Origin: JAAYAY01 sp963674575
GTDB lineage: Bacteria > Planctomycetota > Planctomycetia > Pirellulales > Thermoguttaceae
Direction: 5' to 3'
Length of the DNA stretch: 64,000 nucleotides
Assembly: GCA_963674575.2 (NCBI GenBank)
Contig: CAXXQT010000005.1
Coordinates: 744,001 to 808,000, forward strand
Of the stretch, positions 1 to 9,900 are shown in pieces. The notes under the pieces are model-generated. The model ran no database searches and was not told the origin of the DNA. It saw only the letters and a list, made by a program, of their open reading frames with translations. The translations under genes and the position numbers were made by a program. How positions within the stretch are numbered: position 1 is the stretch's first letter; each line of letters begins with the position of its first letter.

Positions 1-401
1 AAACGCCGCCACTCGGTTGTGTCCAGCCGCCCGATCTCCCAGAACATGAGCCGGCCCGCTTGATCGAGAACCTTGAAATACACCGGCCGGCGGCTTCCGT
101 CGCCCCGCACCCAAAGATGCACCTTCTGCCACCGCGACAGATCCCACGTTCCGTCAGGGCACCGCTTTTCCAGCCACTGGGCGTGGGGGTCCACGCCCCG
201 GTCCGTAACGACCAACGCCTCCGGGCCGATCTTGGCCTCCGTCGTCGTGGCCAGTTCACAAGTCCCTTCGCCGCTGATATTCCTGCCGATCCGCCAGTTA
301 GCCACATTGTCGAATCCGTCCAGCAAGCGCCGTTCAGCAGCCTCGGCCAAACTTGCGGCCAAGGCGATCAGGATCAGGATGCCAGCGACAGTCATTTTCA
401 T
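1..401 (-). CDS. Secreted protein, carbohydrate-binding-like N-terminus (3' end outside window)
   Basis: An open frame runs from ATG at 401 to the left edge with no stop, so only the first 133 codons are present. The start is preceded by GAGGA about 10 bases upstream. Residues 1 to about 20 (MKMTVAGILILIALAASLAE) form a signal peptide. The mature part begins LLDGFDNVANWRIG and continues with strand-rich sequence (WDLSRWQKVHLWVRGDG, VYFKVLDQAGRLMFWEI). This looks like the jelly-roll domains found at the front of bacterial glycan-active proteins (CBM11-like), but that is a pattern judgement only. The catalytic part, if any, lies outside the window. The gene is divergent from the STAS-like gene at 711. 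Confidence 0.75.
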   Translation of the reverse strand, partial: MKMTVAGILILIALAASLAEAAERRLLDGFDNVANWRIGRNISGEGTCELATTTEAKIGPEALVVTDRGVDPHAQWLEKRCPDGTWDLSRWQKVHLWVRGDGSRRPVYFKVLDQAGRLMFWEIGRLDTTEWRR

Positions 402-710
402 GGGATGCGTCCTCAATGCTCGGCCGAGAAGGGCAGCTCGGTTTCATTCGGAAACCATTCAGTCTATCCTTGATTCGAAACGCAACACAAGTCGCCAGAA
501 CGACGCGTGTGGCGTGGGCCGAGTTGAGATGGAACATTCCCGACAGTTTTGTGTGGGATTCAGCTCCTGAGCTGTCCGGCGACCTGCAAAACTGCGAGGC
601 AGTTGACAGACGCTTGCTGCTTGTGTACGATTTCGCCGAACGTTCGGATGTTTCACGTCTTGGTGGTACCCCGCCGTCCTTCCTTCTCACGCTTCAGAAG
701 TGCGTCTTCC
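402..710. other. Divergent intergenic region
   Basis: These 309 bases separate two divergent genes and should hold both promoters. I found no convincing -35/-10 pair, operator or hairpin. The short open frames crossing it have no coding character. Confidence 0.5.
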
Positions 711-1085
711 ATGAAGTACGACCTCGCGCTCGACGAGCGCCGAATGCTCGGAATCGTGCGCTTTCATGGTCCAAGTTCCTATCAGGATCATTGTGATGCT
801 CGCGATGCGCTCGCCGAACTGGTCCGAGCGCACGGGGCCCATCGGGTCCTCGTGGATGTGTCCGATTCAGTCTTTCCGGACGTGTCCGTGGTCGAACAAT
901 ACGCCTTTGCCGAGTCTCTGGCTTCTGTCTTCGAGCCCAAAACTCGCATCGCCGTTATTGTCACGGAATCGAGCCAACTGGATTTCACGTTTCCTGAGAA
1001 CGTGGCATTCAATCGCGGCGTGCTGCTCAAGACCTTTGCGGACGAATCGCAAGCCGATGCATGGCTCTTCGAAGACTCGAACTGA
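711..1085 (+). CDS. Small STAS-like (SpoIIAA-like) cytoplasmic protein
   Basis: This is a 124-residue protein starting MKYDLALDERRMLGIVRFHG. An N-terminal strand pair is followed by a helix (DARDALAELVRAHG) and the strand-turn segment HRVLVDVSDSVFPDVS, then AVIVTESSQLDF near the end. The order resembles SpoIIAA-like/STAS folds that sense or scaffold partners, but no phosphorylatable serine motif is evident, so the role is unknown. The frame stays open upstream to a TTG at 549 and an ATG at 648. I chose 711 because the earlier residues look non-coding and the domain begins there. The ribosome-binding site is weak. It is convergent with the next gene, 34 bases away. Confidence 0.6.
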   Translation: MKYDLALDERRMLGIVRFHGPSSYQDHCDARDALAELVRAHGAHRVLVDVSDSVFPDVSVVEQYAFAESLASVFEPKTRIAVIVTESSQLDFTFPENVAFNRGVLLKTFADESQADAWLFEDSN

Positions 1086-1119
1086 ATTGCCACGCTTGCT
1101 TGCTGCCACGCTCGGATCG

Positions 1120-3942
1120 CTACTCCCCTGAGGCGGTCGTTGCCGAGTTGGCCTGAAGAACGGCCTGGATTGCCTCGCGCACCTGCTCTTCGTACTCGCG
1201 TCCTCCGCCGACGAACAGCCTGGCCACATTCCCGTCGGCGTCGACGATCACCGTTTGGGGAATGGCAACGGCCGCGTACTGTTGCGCCACCGCGCCCGTT
1301 TGATCGAGCAGCACCGTCGTTTCGAGCTTCAGACGGTCGAGAATGGCGTGGACCGCCTCGGGCGTCTCTTGTAGATTCACTGCCGCCAGGAGCACGCCCG
1401 GATCCTGTAATTCCTGGATGGTGCGACAAAGTCGGGGAAGCGTGTCGACACACGGTCCGCACCAACTCGCCCAGAATTCCAAGACGACGACCTTTCCCCG
1501 GTGGTCCCGAAGTCGAAACTCGGAGCCGTCCAGCGATTTCAAGACGAAGTCGGGAGCGGGCTCGCCCACCAACGCGGATTCCGTTCCGGGCGTGGAGTCT
1601 TCGCCATCCGCGAACTTCGGCAGGCGAGCATCTCGGAGTTTCCAACGTTGATAGGGCAAGTCGGCAGCCACCTCCTCAATGGCTCCGCCGATCGCCAGTT
1701 GATCCACTTCGTCGAGGTCGACGCGGCACACTCCCAGAACGTCGCTCGTGCCTTCGAGGAACTTGTCGCTGAGTTGTTCCGCGCCGAAGGTGAAGCGGAG
1801 CCCATCGCTGCGGAGCGTTTGGACACGCAGTCTCTCAACCGCGCCTTCTTGCTTGGGGGCGACCAAGGGGGGATCCCCCGCACTTTCTCCGAGCCAGATG
1901 ATTCGTGTCACCTGGTCTCGCGGGATTTTGCGCGCGTCGAGACGCACCTCGACGGTAAGCGTTTCCTCGTCCATTTCCAGCAGACGTCCACGCAGATAAT
2001 CGCCATGAACCGAGCGGATCAGATGGGTCGGCGGATTGTCCTTCTGCATCCGCGGAAGCGTAACCAGTCGGTTGCGGCTGGATGGGACCACCTTGGTTGC
2101 CACACTCCGATTCTCCAACTCGACGGCCTTGATCTTGTCGTGACTGGCAAACGTGGCCTCAAAACTCGGCGAGTGAAAGGTAACTCCCCGCTCGTCGATC
2201 CGCTCCACTTTGCAGGGAATGGCATCCCCGGTGCGCAGGTAGAGGCAGGGGTCGGGGCGTGCGGTTGGGGGGGGGAGCGCCGGAACGGGCCGATTCGGTG
2301 AATTGCCGCCGAAGGCGCCGGCTAACACCCCAATAACACCGCCCCCCCCTGCAACAACCTGGACGCGTTGCGGTTGGGCATTGCGTGCCGTCCGAGGCTG
2401 AGGTGCGCTCGGGGGGGGAGAACGGTAGATGACCTTGGCGGCGGCATCGGCGCCAAAGGAACTGGCGTTCTTGCTGCCGAGAGGTTGCCAGGCCAGACAG
2501 GAGCCACCCGACTGCGGATCGCCCGGGGCGAGCCGTCCCTCGATGCTCACGTTTTCCATCACCAGCCGCCCCACCTGACCGTCCGCGTTCAACGAGGGCT
2601 TGTCTTCGAGCAGCGAGTGTAGCGTTTTCAATTCGCCCACGGGGACTATGAGAGGCTCCACCACGCCCGGACTGTTCAGCCACAGGCGATTGTCCGTGAG
2701 TTTGTGGAAGACGCCGCGAATGCGAGTGCCGTCCTGAAGGATTGCGCGGACCTCGCTTGACGGCTGCACGTCGGAAAGAGGCAAAGCGACGCAGGCCACC
2801 TGGTCTCGGTGAATCCGCATGGGCTGATCGCCCCGGGCGAGCAGGAATTCGCCGGTTTCGGGATTGAATTCCTGAAGCTTCCCGTAGACAACCGAACCGT
2901 CGGTACGCTGAACGCGTGGTTTGTCGGACTCGGCGTCGTGTGGCAGAGCGCCGTTCCAATGCATCACGCGAAGCAATTCGAGACGCAGTTTCCCGCGGTG
3001 ATTGGCCAGCCGAATGCACGACTGCGGCTCGGACTTCGATTCCGGCACGGACAAATCCGCCAGGAGCTTGCCTGCCGGCGAAAACACGGCGGCGCGATTG
3101 TGCTGCTGATCCAGATAGACGATGAGATGGCAACGGCCGGGGCCTGTGGTGATCTTCCCGAGCGAAGCCAGGTCGGCTTCTGTCTCGGCTTCTCGCAGCA
3201 GCACCAACTCATCGTCCCAGACCTCCAGACGAAAGGCCTGTTCGTAGCCGTGGGGGCCGGCGCCCATGGCAAATACGAAATCGGGCTGCCCCTCCCACGA
3301 GAGTTCAAATTCAATGCTTGCCTGGACGGGGAGGTCGAAGTTCCTTGCTAACAGCGCCCCGGTCTTTTCGGTGCTGAGGAAGTCGGCCTCCTGACGCCAG
3401 GCGCCGTGGGGATGCTCGCGCTCCCATTCCTGCAAGCCATTGGGGCCCTTGTAGACGGTTTCGTCCTCCGGCCCCTTCGCCGGTCCTCCCACAGGGCCCA
3501 GGTAGACGAGATCGGCCCCGTCATTCCAACGGGAGATGCACCGAACCAGCTTCCGCTGCAAGTGGAGCACTCCAAAGCACGCCGTTTCGACGCGCACTTC
3601 TTCCTCCGTCAGGCCCAGAAGTGAACCGAACACGATGTCGCCGCCACTGAGTTCGAAGGAGTAGTCTCCGGTCGCCTTCAGCTCCTCGGCCTGCAACGGG
3701 AAGTGCACCATGCTGACGGCGGCAAGATCGAAGTCGAAAGGGGCCGTAAAGGCGTCGTTTTGCCAACGCAGGATATTGGGTTGATCGCAGTCGCAAAAAC
3801 GGCCGGCAATGCGATCGCCTCCCTCCAGTTGCAGTGTGCCGGACGGACCGGGCATGGGAGGTTCTGCGGCAGCCAAGGTGCCGCCACTGCCGAGCGAGGC
3901 GCCCAGGAGGGCCAGCAGCCACAACAAGCGAGTTCTTCTCAT
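1120..3942 (-). CDS. Secreted repeat protein with C-terminal TlpA-type thioredoxin domain
   Basis: This 940-residue protein has a signal peptide (residues 1-25) and at least five copies of a short strand motif of the type L.DGD.I.G.....D...T. Examples are GGDRIAGRF near 42, DGTRIRGVF, TGDAIPCKV and HGDYLRGRL, suggesting stacked small beta domains. A glycine-rich linker (VVAGGGGVIGVLAGAFGG) lies in the middle. Residues about 797-940 are a TlpA/redoxin domain with the active site WCGPC at about 827-831 and the cis-proline segment AIPQT near 895. It is probably an exported thiol-disulphide protein. AGGA lies six bases before the ATG, and the upstream gene ends eight bases before it. It appears to be the last gene of the MoxR string. 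The repeat region has no function I can name. Confidence 0.85.
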   Translation of the reverse strand: MRRTRLLWLLALLGASLGSGGTLAAAEPPMPGPSGTLQLEGGDRIAGRFCDCDQPNILRWQNDAFTAPFDFDLAAVSMVHFPLQAEELKATGDYSFELSGGDIVFGSLLGLTEEEVRVETACFGVLHLQRKLVRCISRWNDGADLVYLGPVGGPAKGPEDETVYKGPNGLQEWEREHPHGAWRQEADFLSTEKTGALLARNFDLPVQASIEFELSWEGQPDFVFAMGAGPHGYEQAFRLEVWDDELVLLREAETEADLASLGKITTGPGRCHLIVYLDQQHNRAAVFSPAGKLLADLSVPESKSEPQSCIRLANHRGKLRLELLRVMHWNGALPHDAESDKPRVQRTDGSVVYGKLQEFNPETGEFLLARGDQPMRIHRDQVACVALPLSDVQPSSEVRAILQDGTRIRGVFHKLTDNRLWLNSPGVVEPLIVPVGELKTLHSLLEDKPSLNADGQVGRLVMENVSIEGRLAPGDPQSGGSCLAWQPLGSKNASSFGADAAAKVIYRSPPPSAPQPRTARNAQPQRVQVVAGGGGVIGVLAGAFGGNSPNRPVPALPPPTARPDPCLYLRTGDAIPCKVERIDERGVTFHSPSFEATFASHDKIKAVELENRSVATKVVPSSRNRLVTLPRMQKDNPPTHLIRSVHGDYLRGRLLEMDEETLTVEVRLDARKIPRDQVTRIIWLGESAGDPPLVAPKQEGAVERLRVQTLRSDGLRFTFGAEQLSDKFLEGTSDVLGVCRVDLDEVDQLAIGGAIEEVAADLPYQRWKLRDARLPKFADGEDSTPGTESALVGEPAPDFVLKSLDGSEFRLRDHRGKVVVLEFWASWCGPCVDTLPRLCRTIQELQDPGVLLAAVNLQETPEAVHAILDRLKLETTVLLDQTGAVAQQYAAVAIPQTVIVDADGNVARLFVGGGREYEEQVREAIQAVLQANSATTASGE

Positions 3943-3950
3943 GTTCGATC

Positions 3951-5030
3951 CTATCGCTCGTAAATCGGCAGTAAGCGGTAATTCAATGCCAAGGCCAGCA
4001 GCGACATGGATGTGCCCAGCGACGTTCCGAATTGGCTTGGAAAACTGCCGTCATCCCGTTGCGCCGCCTTCAATTTTCGGATCAGGAGCCGATTCCACTT
4101 TTCCCAGGATTCCACGTCGCCCTGGAACAGGGCTTGGGATTGGTAGTAGAGCGTGTATTCGGCATAGGGGGAGCTCGTTTGTTCCCCGTGGTCGCGAACG
4201 TATCTGAGGGTCGCTTTGTATTGCGACAGGTCTTTTCGGTGGGCGAGGGCGTAGACAAGCGTCGCGATGGAACTCCTCGCGAGGGACGCACCCGATCCGA
4301 TTCCGGAATAGCCCACCTGCCCGCCCCCTGCGGTCATGCTCTTATAGTACGAAATGGCCTTGTCGATGGCCGTGTCAGGCACCTCGATGCCCGCATTCCG
4401 GGCGGCTAGCAGCCCCACCAGAACGGCTCCGCTCACGGAAGTGTCGGCATCGTTCGCGTCGGGAGAATAACGCCACGCCCCGTTCGGGTTCTTCTTCTGC
4501 GAGGTGACTGCCGTGCGGACGGCCAGTTCGAGAGCCTCGCCGATGGAGCGCCGCGTGGATGTCTCGCCTGCGGCCCACAGGTCCGATTCATCGACCGCTC
4601 CATAGGCTTCCGCCAGCCCGAGCATGGCGAAGCCGTGGTGATACATGCTGCTGCCCATGTAGCCCGTGCTGGCGTTCTGCGACGAAATGATGCTCCGCAG
4701 CGCCTTGCGTACCTGGTTTCTGTAGATTCCGTAGTTGGGATCCTCGCCCGAGGCAAGGAACACCATGAGGCACAGTCCGGTGACGCCCGGGCCTTGCTGG
4801 CCGCCCGTCCAATCGCCCCGTTCCGTTTGCGTGTTCGCCAGGTACTGAAGACCGCGATCATACATCTCGCGCACATCGCGAGGGACCGCTTCTCCATAAT
4901 GGGCAAAGGGAGCCTGGGCAAGAGCGGTCGTCGCCCACAAAACAAGGCCGAGGCATGCGCATGGTGCGTGCAAGCAGGTGGACGTTGGTTTGCGAACTTG
5001 AGCCGCTTTGGGAACGTGCCGCTCATTCAT
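3951..5030 (-). CDS. Secreted prenyltransferase/squalene-oxidase-type alpha-barrel protein
   Basis: A 359-residue protein with an N-terminal hydrophobic export segment (ACLGLVLWATTALAQA) and then repeated helical hairpins. These include GLQYLANTQTERGDWTGG, ALRSIISSQN, SGAVLVGLLAARNAG, ATLVYALAHR and a last repeat QRDDGSFPSQFG. The QxxxG.W / DGSF pattern is that of the alpha-alpha toroid shared by prenyltransferases, terpene cyclases and alpha-2-macroglobulin-type proteins. The catalytic aspartates of cyclases are not evident, so a binding or scaffold role is likelier than cyclisation. The start at 5030 has GGGAG seven bases upstream; a longer start at 5066 would overlap the preceding gene. 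It lies within the MoxR string, 19 bases after the preceding gene. Confidence 0.8.
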   Translation of the reverse strand: MNERHVPKAAQVRKPTSTCLHAPCACLGLVLWATTALAQAPFAHYGEAVPRDVREMYDRGLQYLANTQTERGDWTGGQQGPGVTGLCLMVFLASGEDPNYGIYRNQVRKALRSIISSQNASTGYMGSSMYHHGFAMLGLAEAYGAVDESDLWAAGETSTRRSIGEALELAVRTAVTSQKKNPNGAWRYSPDANDADTSVSGAVLVGLLAARNAGIEVPDTAIDKAISYYKSMTAGGGQVGYSGIGSGASLARSSIATLVYALAHRKDLSQYKATLRYVRDHGEQTSSPYAEYTLYYQSQALFQGDVESWEKWNRLLIRKLKAAQRDDGSFPSQFGTSLGTSMSLLALALNYRLLPIYER

Positions 5031-5049
5031 CTGTGAACTCCCTTGCGTT

Positions 5050-5934
5050 TCACGGCTGGAATCCATTGCGTTTCAGATTGGCGCCCATCGCCTCTGCCGT
5101 TCTCAGCAGTCGGCGGATCGCTTTCCATTGAGCACGGTCGAAAATCTTCTCGAGCTTCTCTTCGTCGATCGTGGCGGCCTGGTAGAAAACCTCGTAGACG
5201 ACCTGCTGCCCGAAGGAACGGGGCGGTTCGGTTTCCTCCAGCAGCACCTGCGTGAACTGCTCACGCTGCTCTTCGCGAAGCGGCACTCCCTGTTCCAACG
5301 TGACCAGGGCGAACGCGATCTTCGCCTCGTAGGCGAACCTGCGTCGCTCTCGCTGCCGGCCCTCGTACAGCTCGGCCTGCTTGCCAGTGAGCGTGGTCTT
5401 GATCGTCTTGCTCAACAAGGAGTCGTCGCCAAAGAACGAACCCCGGAGCTTCGTCTGAAGCGGCTGGACCGCCTGTACGATCTCGTTGAGCTTCTGCTGG
5501 TCATCTTTGAGTTTGTCGAATTTCGAGCGAACCTCGTCGGCCTGGCGAAAGAACCGCTTGATGTCGCCCCTCGCCGCCAACTCGAGCTTCTTCCGTTGGG
5601 CGTCCGAAAGGTCGTAAGATTGGCTTATCGAATCCAAACGCATCGAAGCGCGAGACAGCAAGGTTTGTCGGATCTGTGCCGGACTCTGTCCGCCGAGCAC
5701 CCATTGATCGAAGGGCGGCAGTTGGAAGTGATTGACGACCGGCTGGTTGACCGGCTCCTCAACGGCGTCCCAGTCGTCCTGCGCCCTGGCGAGCTGGCCA
5801 ACAGGCAGGGCGATCATGACGCCGATAAACACGGCAAGGGCCAGTGCACATTTCCCGCCGGTTCGCCAAACACGCCGCTGCCGTCGGTGATCGGCCGCCT
5901 GTCGGGATACGGCGGTGTTTCGTCTACTGGGCAT
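5050..5934 (-). CDS. Secreted helical protein of unknown function, MoxR gene string
   Basis: A 294-residue protein with a basic N-terminus and a hydrophobic segment (ALALAVFIGVMIALPVG) that is a signal peptide or anchor. The rest is highly charged and helical (DLSDAQRKKLELAARGDIKRFF, EEKLEKIFDRAQWKAIRRLL). I do not recognise a family. The paired statements about a bulk helix followed by an EQREQFTQ element resemble its neighbour at 5924, so the two may be distant paralogues. Start 5934 has AGGGGAGG a few bases upstream and overlaps the upstream gene by 11 bases, pointing to translational coupling. It may be a periplasmic partner of the VWA proteins encoded upstream (inference from context). 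Confidence 0.75.
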   Translation of the reverse strand: MPSRRNTAVSRQAADHRRQRRVWRTGGKCALALAVFIGVMIALPVGQLARAQDDWDAVEEPVNQPVVNHFQLPPFDQWVLGGQSPAQIRQTLLSRASMRLDSISQSYDLSDAQRKKLELAARGDIKRFFRQADEVRSKFDKLKDDQQKLNEIVQAVQPLQTKLRGSFFGDDSLLSKTIKTTLTGKQAELYEGRQRERRRFAYEAKIAFALVTLEQGVPLREEQREQFTQVLLEETEPPRSFGQQVVYEVFYQAATIDEEKLEKIFDRAQWKAIRRLLRTAEAMGANLKRNGFQP

Positions 5935-6898
5935 GTGCCTCCCCTTCCCACACGATCTCATCCTCCTCGATCACCGCGATCGGCTGAGCTGCAAAGCTGC
6001 CCAAGCCGAGACGCACATTTCTCTTGGGAAGCCGCGTCCACACTTCCTGTTGCTCCTGGGTCAGCACCCGAACAAGACACTGCTGCGGAATCTGCGGTGT
6101 GGACTGGATATTGTGCTGCATCAGTTCGATCCACTGATCCCAGTTGCTCTGGTAGTTCTCGGTGAGGACTTCGAGCAACTTGGATCGCTGCTCACTCGTG
6201 AATCGCAGTTCGTCATCGAGGGCGACGATCAGATTCATGACCACCGCACGTTTTCGGCGAGCCGCGCGGTCCTGGGATTCCTTCTCGTACCGCTTGAGTT
6301 GTTTGGGGCTCAGTTTGTCTTTCAAGATCGGGGCAACTTCTTTCTGGATCAGCGACTCAGGCCGAGGAACCGACTGAGTCCCGGCTCGCACCCTGCGTTG
6401 CTGAACGCCGTTCATGGCCACGGCGTACTCGCGAACGGCGCGTCGGAACCGGGCATTCGCATCGGTGGCGATGGCGTCATATTGCTCCCGGTCGACGCCG
6501 CACACGCCCTGGATAAATGCCAGCTCCGCTTGTAGAAGCGGCTTCATCCTGGACGTGTATTGCCGTTCCAGGGCCAGTACTTGCGGATCGGCGGCATCGA
6601 GCTGTTCCGTGAGGATGTCGAGAATCGACTGGCCTTCGGCGGCAGGCACCGCGCGCGCTCCGGGAGCGGCGGCGGCCGGCAGGGGCTTTTTCTTGGCAGG
6701 GGCGGCCTCGGCATAGCCTCGTGGAAGTTCGACCTTCTTCTGGCCCAGGCATAGCGTGGCCGAAAGGAACCAGCACAGCAGGGCTCCCGAAATGGGCAGA
6801 CATCGGATGGCGGCAGGAAGCCCCCTGGCGACCAGCGTCTGGCCTTTGGAAAATCGCAGGCGTCGTCTCGCGGCACTCCGTTGGCGTTGCCATGGCAT
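5924..6898 (-). CDS. Secreted helical protein of unknown function, MoxR gene string
   Basis: A 324-residue protein with a long basic N-terminus, a hydrophobic export segment (CLPISGALLCWFLSATLCLG), an Ala/Pro/Lys-rich linker and then long charged helices. Two segments recur in the neighbour at 5050 in similar order: a FTSEQRSKLLEVL element and a terminal VLTQEQQEVWTRL element. This suggests shared ancestry. No catalytic motif is visible. The ATG at 6898 has GGAGGAG seven bases upstream, inside the end of the upstream gene (which stops two bases earlier), so the genes are coupled. The function is unknown. Conservation next to MoxR/DUF58/BatA genes would suggest an envelope role. Confidence 0.75.
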   Translation of the reverse strand: MPWQRQRSAARRRLRFSKGQTLVARGLPAAIRCLPISGALLCWFLSATLCLGQKKVELPRGYAEAAPAKKKPLPAAAAPGARAVPAAEGQSILDILTEQLDAADPQVLALERQYTSRMKPLLQAELAFIQGVCGVDREQYDAIATDANARFRRAVREYAVAMNGVQQRRVRAGTQSVPRPESLIQKEVAPILKDKLSPKQLKRYEKESQDRAARRKRAVVMNLIVALDDELRFTSEQRSKLLEVLTENYQSNWDQWIELMQHNIQSTPQIPQQCLVRVLTQEQQEVWTRLPKRNVRLGLGSFAAQPIAVIEEDEIVWEGEAHAQ

Positions 6899-6900
6899 GT

Positions 6901-9900
6901 CTATTCTCCTCCCGCTGGTTGTTGCTGTTCAAAGCGGTTGAAGTACTCATCCAGACCGGCTCGAAACTCCTCCGGAAGGGTGCGTCCCGATTCGCCTGTC
7001 GCCTGGCCCACGTTGCGTGCCTCGCGAACTTCCTTGTCGTTGGCGCCGACGCCGAGCAGGGCGAGGGCGGAATCCATCGTGTCGCCCGTGCCGCCGGCGC
7101 CGGGACTGGAGCCGCCTCCTCCGCCGCCATTGGGGTTGATGCGGCGCGATTGGAGCAGCAGTTCGATAATCTCCGTTTCCACGCCGATGGCGGGGCGTCC
7201 CGTCTCGGGCCGGGCAAGGATCTCCGTGGCCTCGTCCATGATTGTGGCAACCGTATCGAGAAGTCGGATTTCCTTGGCGAACAGCCCTTCTCCATCGGGC
7301 AAGTTCCGGATGTCCTGGCCAACGGCGACGGTCCGTTGCTGCAACTCGCTTTGAGTGTCCGCCAGCTTCTTGGCTCGCTTTTCGTATTCCTCGCTCGCTA
7401 GAGCCGCCTTGGCCTGTTCGGCAACCCGGGTCTCCTCACGCAAGTTCATCTCCCCTTCGAGAATCTGCAGAACCTCGCGAATGATCGAGGGCGGCAGGCT
7501 CGCCCCCGAACCGGAGCAGCGGCACGTTCCGCTGCAGGCCGGGTCGACCAGGTCTTCGGCCCACCGATCCATGGTGTCCCACCAGTATTCACATTGAGCG
7601 ATCGACAAGCCGGGCTCGCTCGACATTTCGTCGCCCAGCTCGCGCAGGCTGGCGACCACCTCCTCCGACTTCATTTCCTCAAGAACGGTTTGGAACTTGA
7701 GGAACCGGCGACGCTCGAAATAGGCCTGCATGTCATCCATGATGTAAGAAACACTCTGGCTGCTCTTCGCTTCTACCTCGGAGAGTTCCGCAAAGACCTC
7801 GCGCTGCTTGGCGTCGATGTTCGACGGACGGCGTCCGAACGCGTCTTCCAACTGGTCGCTGATGCAGCCGGCAACGCGATATTGCTCGCGCGAGGCCGCT
7901 TTCAGCCGTTTGACGAGCGTGCTTCCTTCGAGATTCGCAAGGATGTTGTTCAATTCGTTGAGGATCTTCTCGAACTCGGCCAGCAACTCCTGCTGTTGGG
8001 CAACGGCCTCTTGCATCTTCTCGCCGGCAGGAGACGGGGGCGGGCTGTCCTTGGGCCCGCCGCCGATGAGCGTGGTTGTCGGCAGACGCAGCCCGGAGTT
8101 GGACGGTGGTTTCGGCGGCCCGGGCTCTTTCGGTTTGTTGTCGGGCGGCTGGAGCGAGGATTCCGTGTCAGAGATCTTGGGAGTTGGGGGCGGGGGCGTC
8201 TTGTTCTCCTCGGCGTTTTTCGAGGGCGCCTCGGCGGCTGCGGCTCGATCCTTCCCTGCTTTCGGCCCTGCCGCCGCTGGCTTCTGCCCCGAGGCGGCCC
8301 GTGCCTGGGAGGCCTCTTTCAAGAGGTCCGCCACGGACGGCATCCGATTGGCTGAAATATCCTTGAGAATCTGCAGCATCTCGGCCCAACGCTCCAAGTG
8401 GCCCACATCGAACTCGGGATTGCGCATGGCCTGGCGAATCAGTTCCTCGCCCGCTTGCGCGAGATTCGTCAGACGCCGGCTATTCGCCCGCTCGGCCGAC
8501 GCCTGGCTTTCGATCCGGCGCCGTGTTTCGGGTTGGTCGAGTTCTTCCGGCGAAAGATCTCGCAACTCCTTGTTCGTCTCGTGCAATTGCATCTCGCGAT
8601 CGCGAACCTCGAGCGACAAGCGATGCCACTTGTTGAGCTGTTCGGTCATCCAGATGGCATGCTGTTCAGGGCTGAGCACGTAGAGGACGTAAGTCGGCGA
8701 ATAGACGCGCTCGCGTCCGGGGAAGTAATCCTCGGCGAAGACCCGCAACTCGATCGGTTGGGGAGAGATGCCCGCCGACCGAGCCGAAAAAGCGCCAGTG
8801 ATGTCAAGGAAGTCTTGCTCGACGCCGCCTGCAGCCAGGATCTGCTCGCCTTCAGCGGGCTCGTCAATGACCGTGCCCTCCAGGGGCCGCCACTCGAGAC
8901 CGATTTGCTTGATTCCGAAATCATCTTGCCCCTTCACGCGAAAGTTGATTTGTTCCGAGTCGAGCACAACCTTCGATCGAGGCATGTCTTCGCAGGCCAA
9001 AGTGGGCGCCTCGTCATCGCGAGCCGTCACCGAGAGGGTAAACGGCTGCTTGCCGGCCAGCCCGAATTCATCCTGCCAGCGAAACTCGACGTCGCGGGAG
9101 GTTTCGATTTCCAACAGCGGGCTTCGGATGACCGATGCCTCGGGGGTCTGGGGGCGACCGTCCACCTTGGCAGCGGCCAAGGCACGACTGGCGGTGGCGA
9201 CGAAGCTGGCCCGGCTTCCTTTCACGAGAGAGACGCTGCCGCCTCGAACGTCCTTGGAAAGCGGTTCCGGTCGGCCCAGATATTCCGGCAAGGTCACGTC
9301 GGCGGAGATCGCCGTCAATTCGGGGCGTAGCATGGGGGTGATTCGCGTCACCTGTTTCGAATCGCCAATGCTCACCTGCAACCAGCCGTCGGAGATCTGG
9401 GCCGGCAGTTCGAAGCGATAGGCTCCCTCCACGAGGCTCGCTTGCACGGCCGGTTGGTTGCCTATCCGAGCCTGCCCGGACGCGGGCTGCCAGCGAGAGT
9501 CGCTCGCCAACCGTACGGCAACCTGGAAGGGCTCCCCGTGAGGAACGACGATCTCGTCCGGCAAGGTCTCCAATGCGGCGAAGGTGTAGCGAGGGGTGCT
9601 CGACCAGGGCGTCAGGAAACGAGCCCACGCGTTCGACGCTGCCGCGGGATAACACATGCCCAGCAGAATCGCCACAGAAAGGGCGGCGGCCGCAAACCAG
9701 CCCCACAACCGGTGACGCGACGTGGGAGCGGCGTGAGAAAGGTCCCGGTTCTCGGTGTCCTTTGCCACGTGCTGAATCGCCGCCTCGCAAAGAGCACGCG
9801 AGCGTTTCTGTTCGCCCGCACTGTGGGTAAGCTCGATGATGCCCAGCAACTGGTCCCCAAGCCTGGGAAGCTTTCGGCTGAGCAGTCGCGCGAGTTGCTC

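Noticed and set aside
5008..6165. 385-residue plus-strand open frame
   Set aside because: It crosses the boundary of two minus-strand genes that have ribosome-binding sites and export signals.
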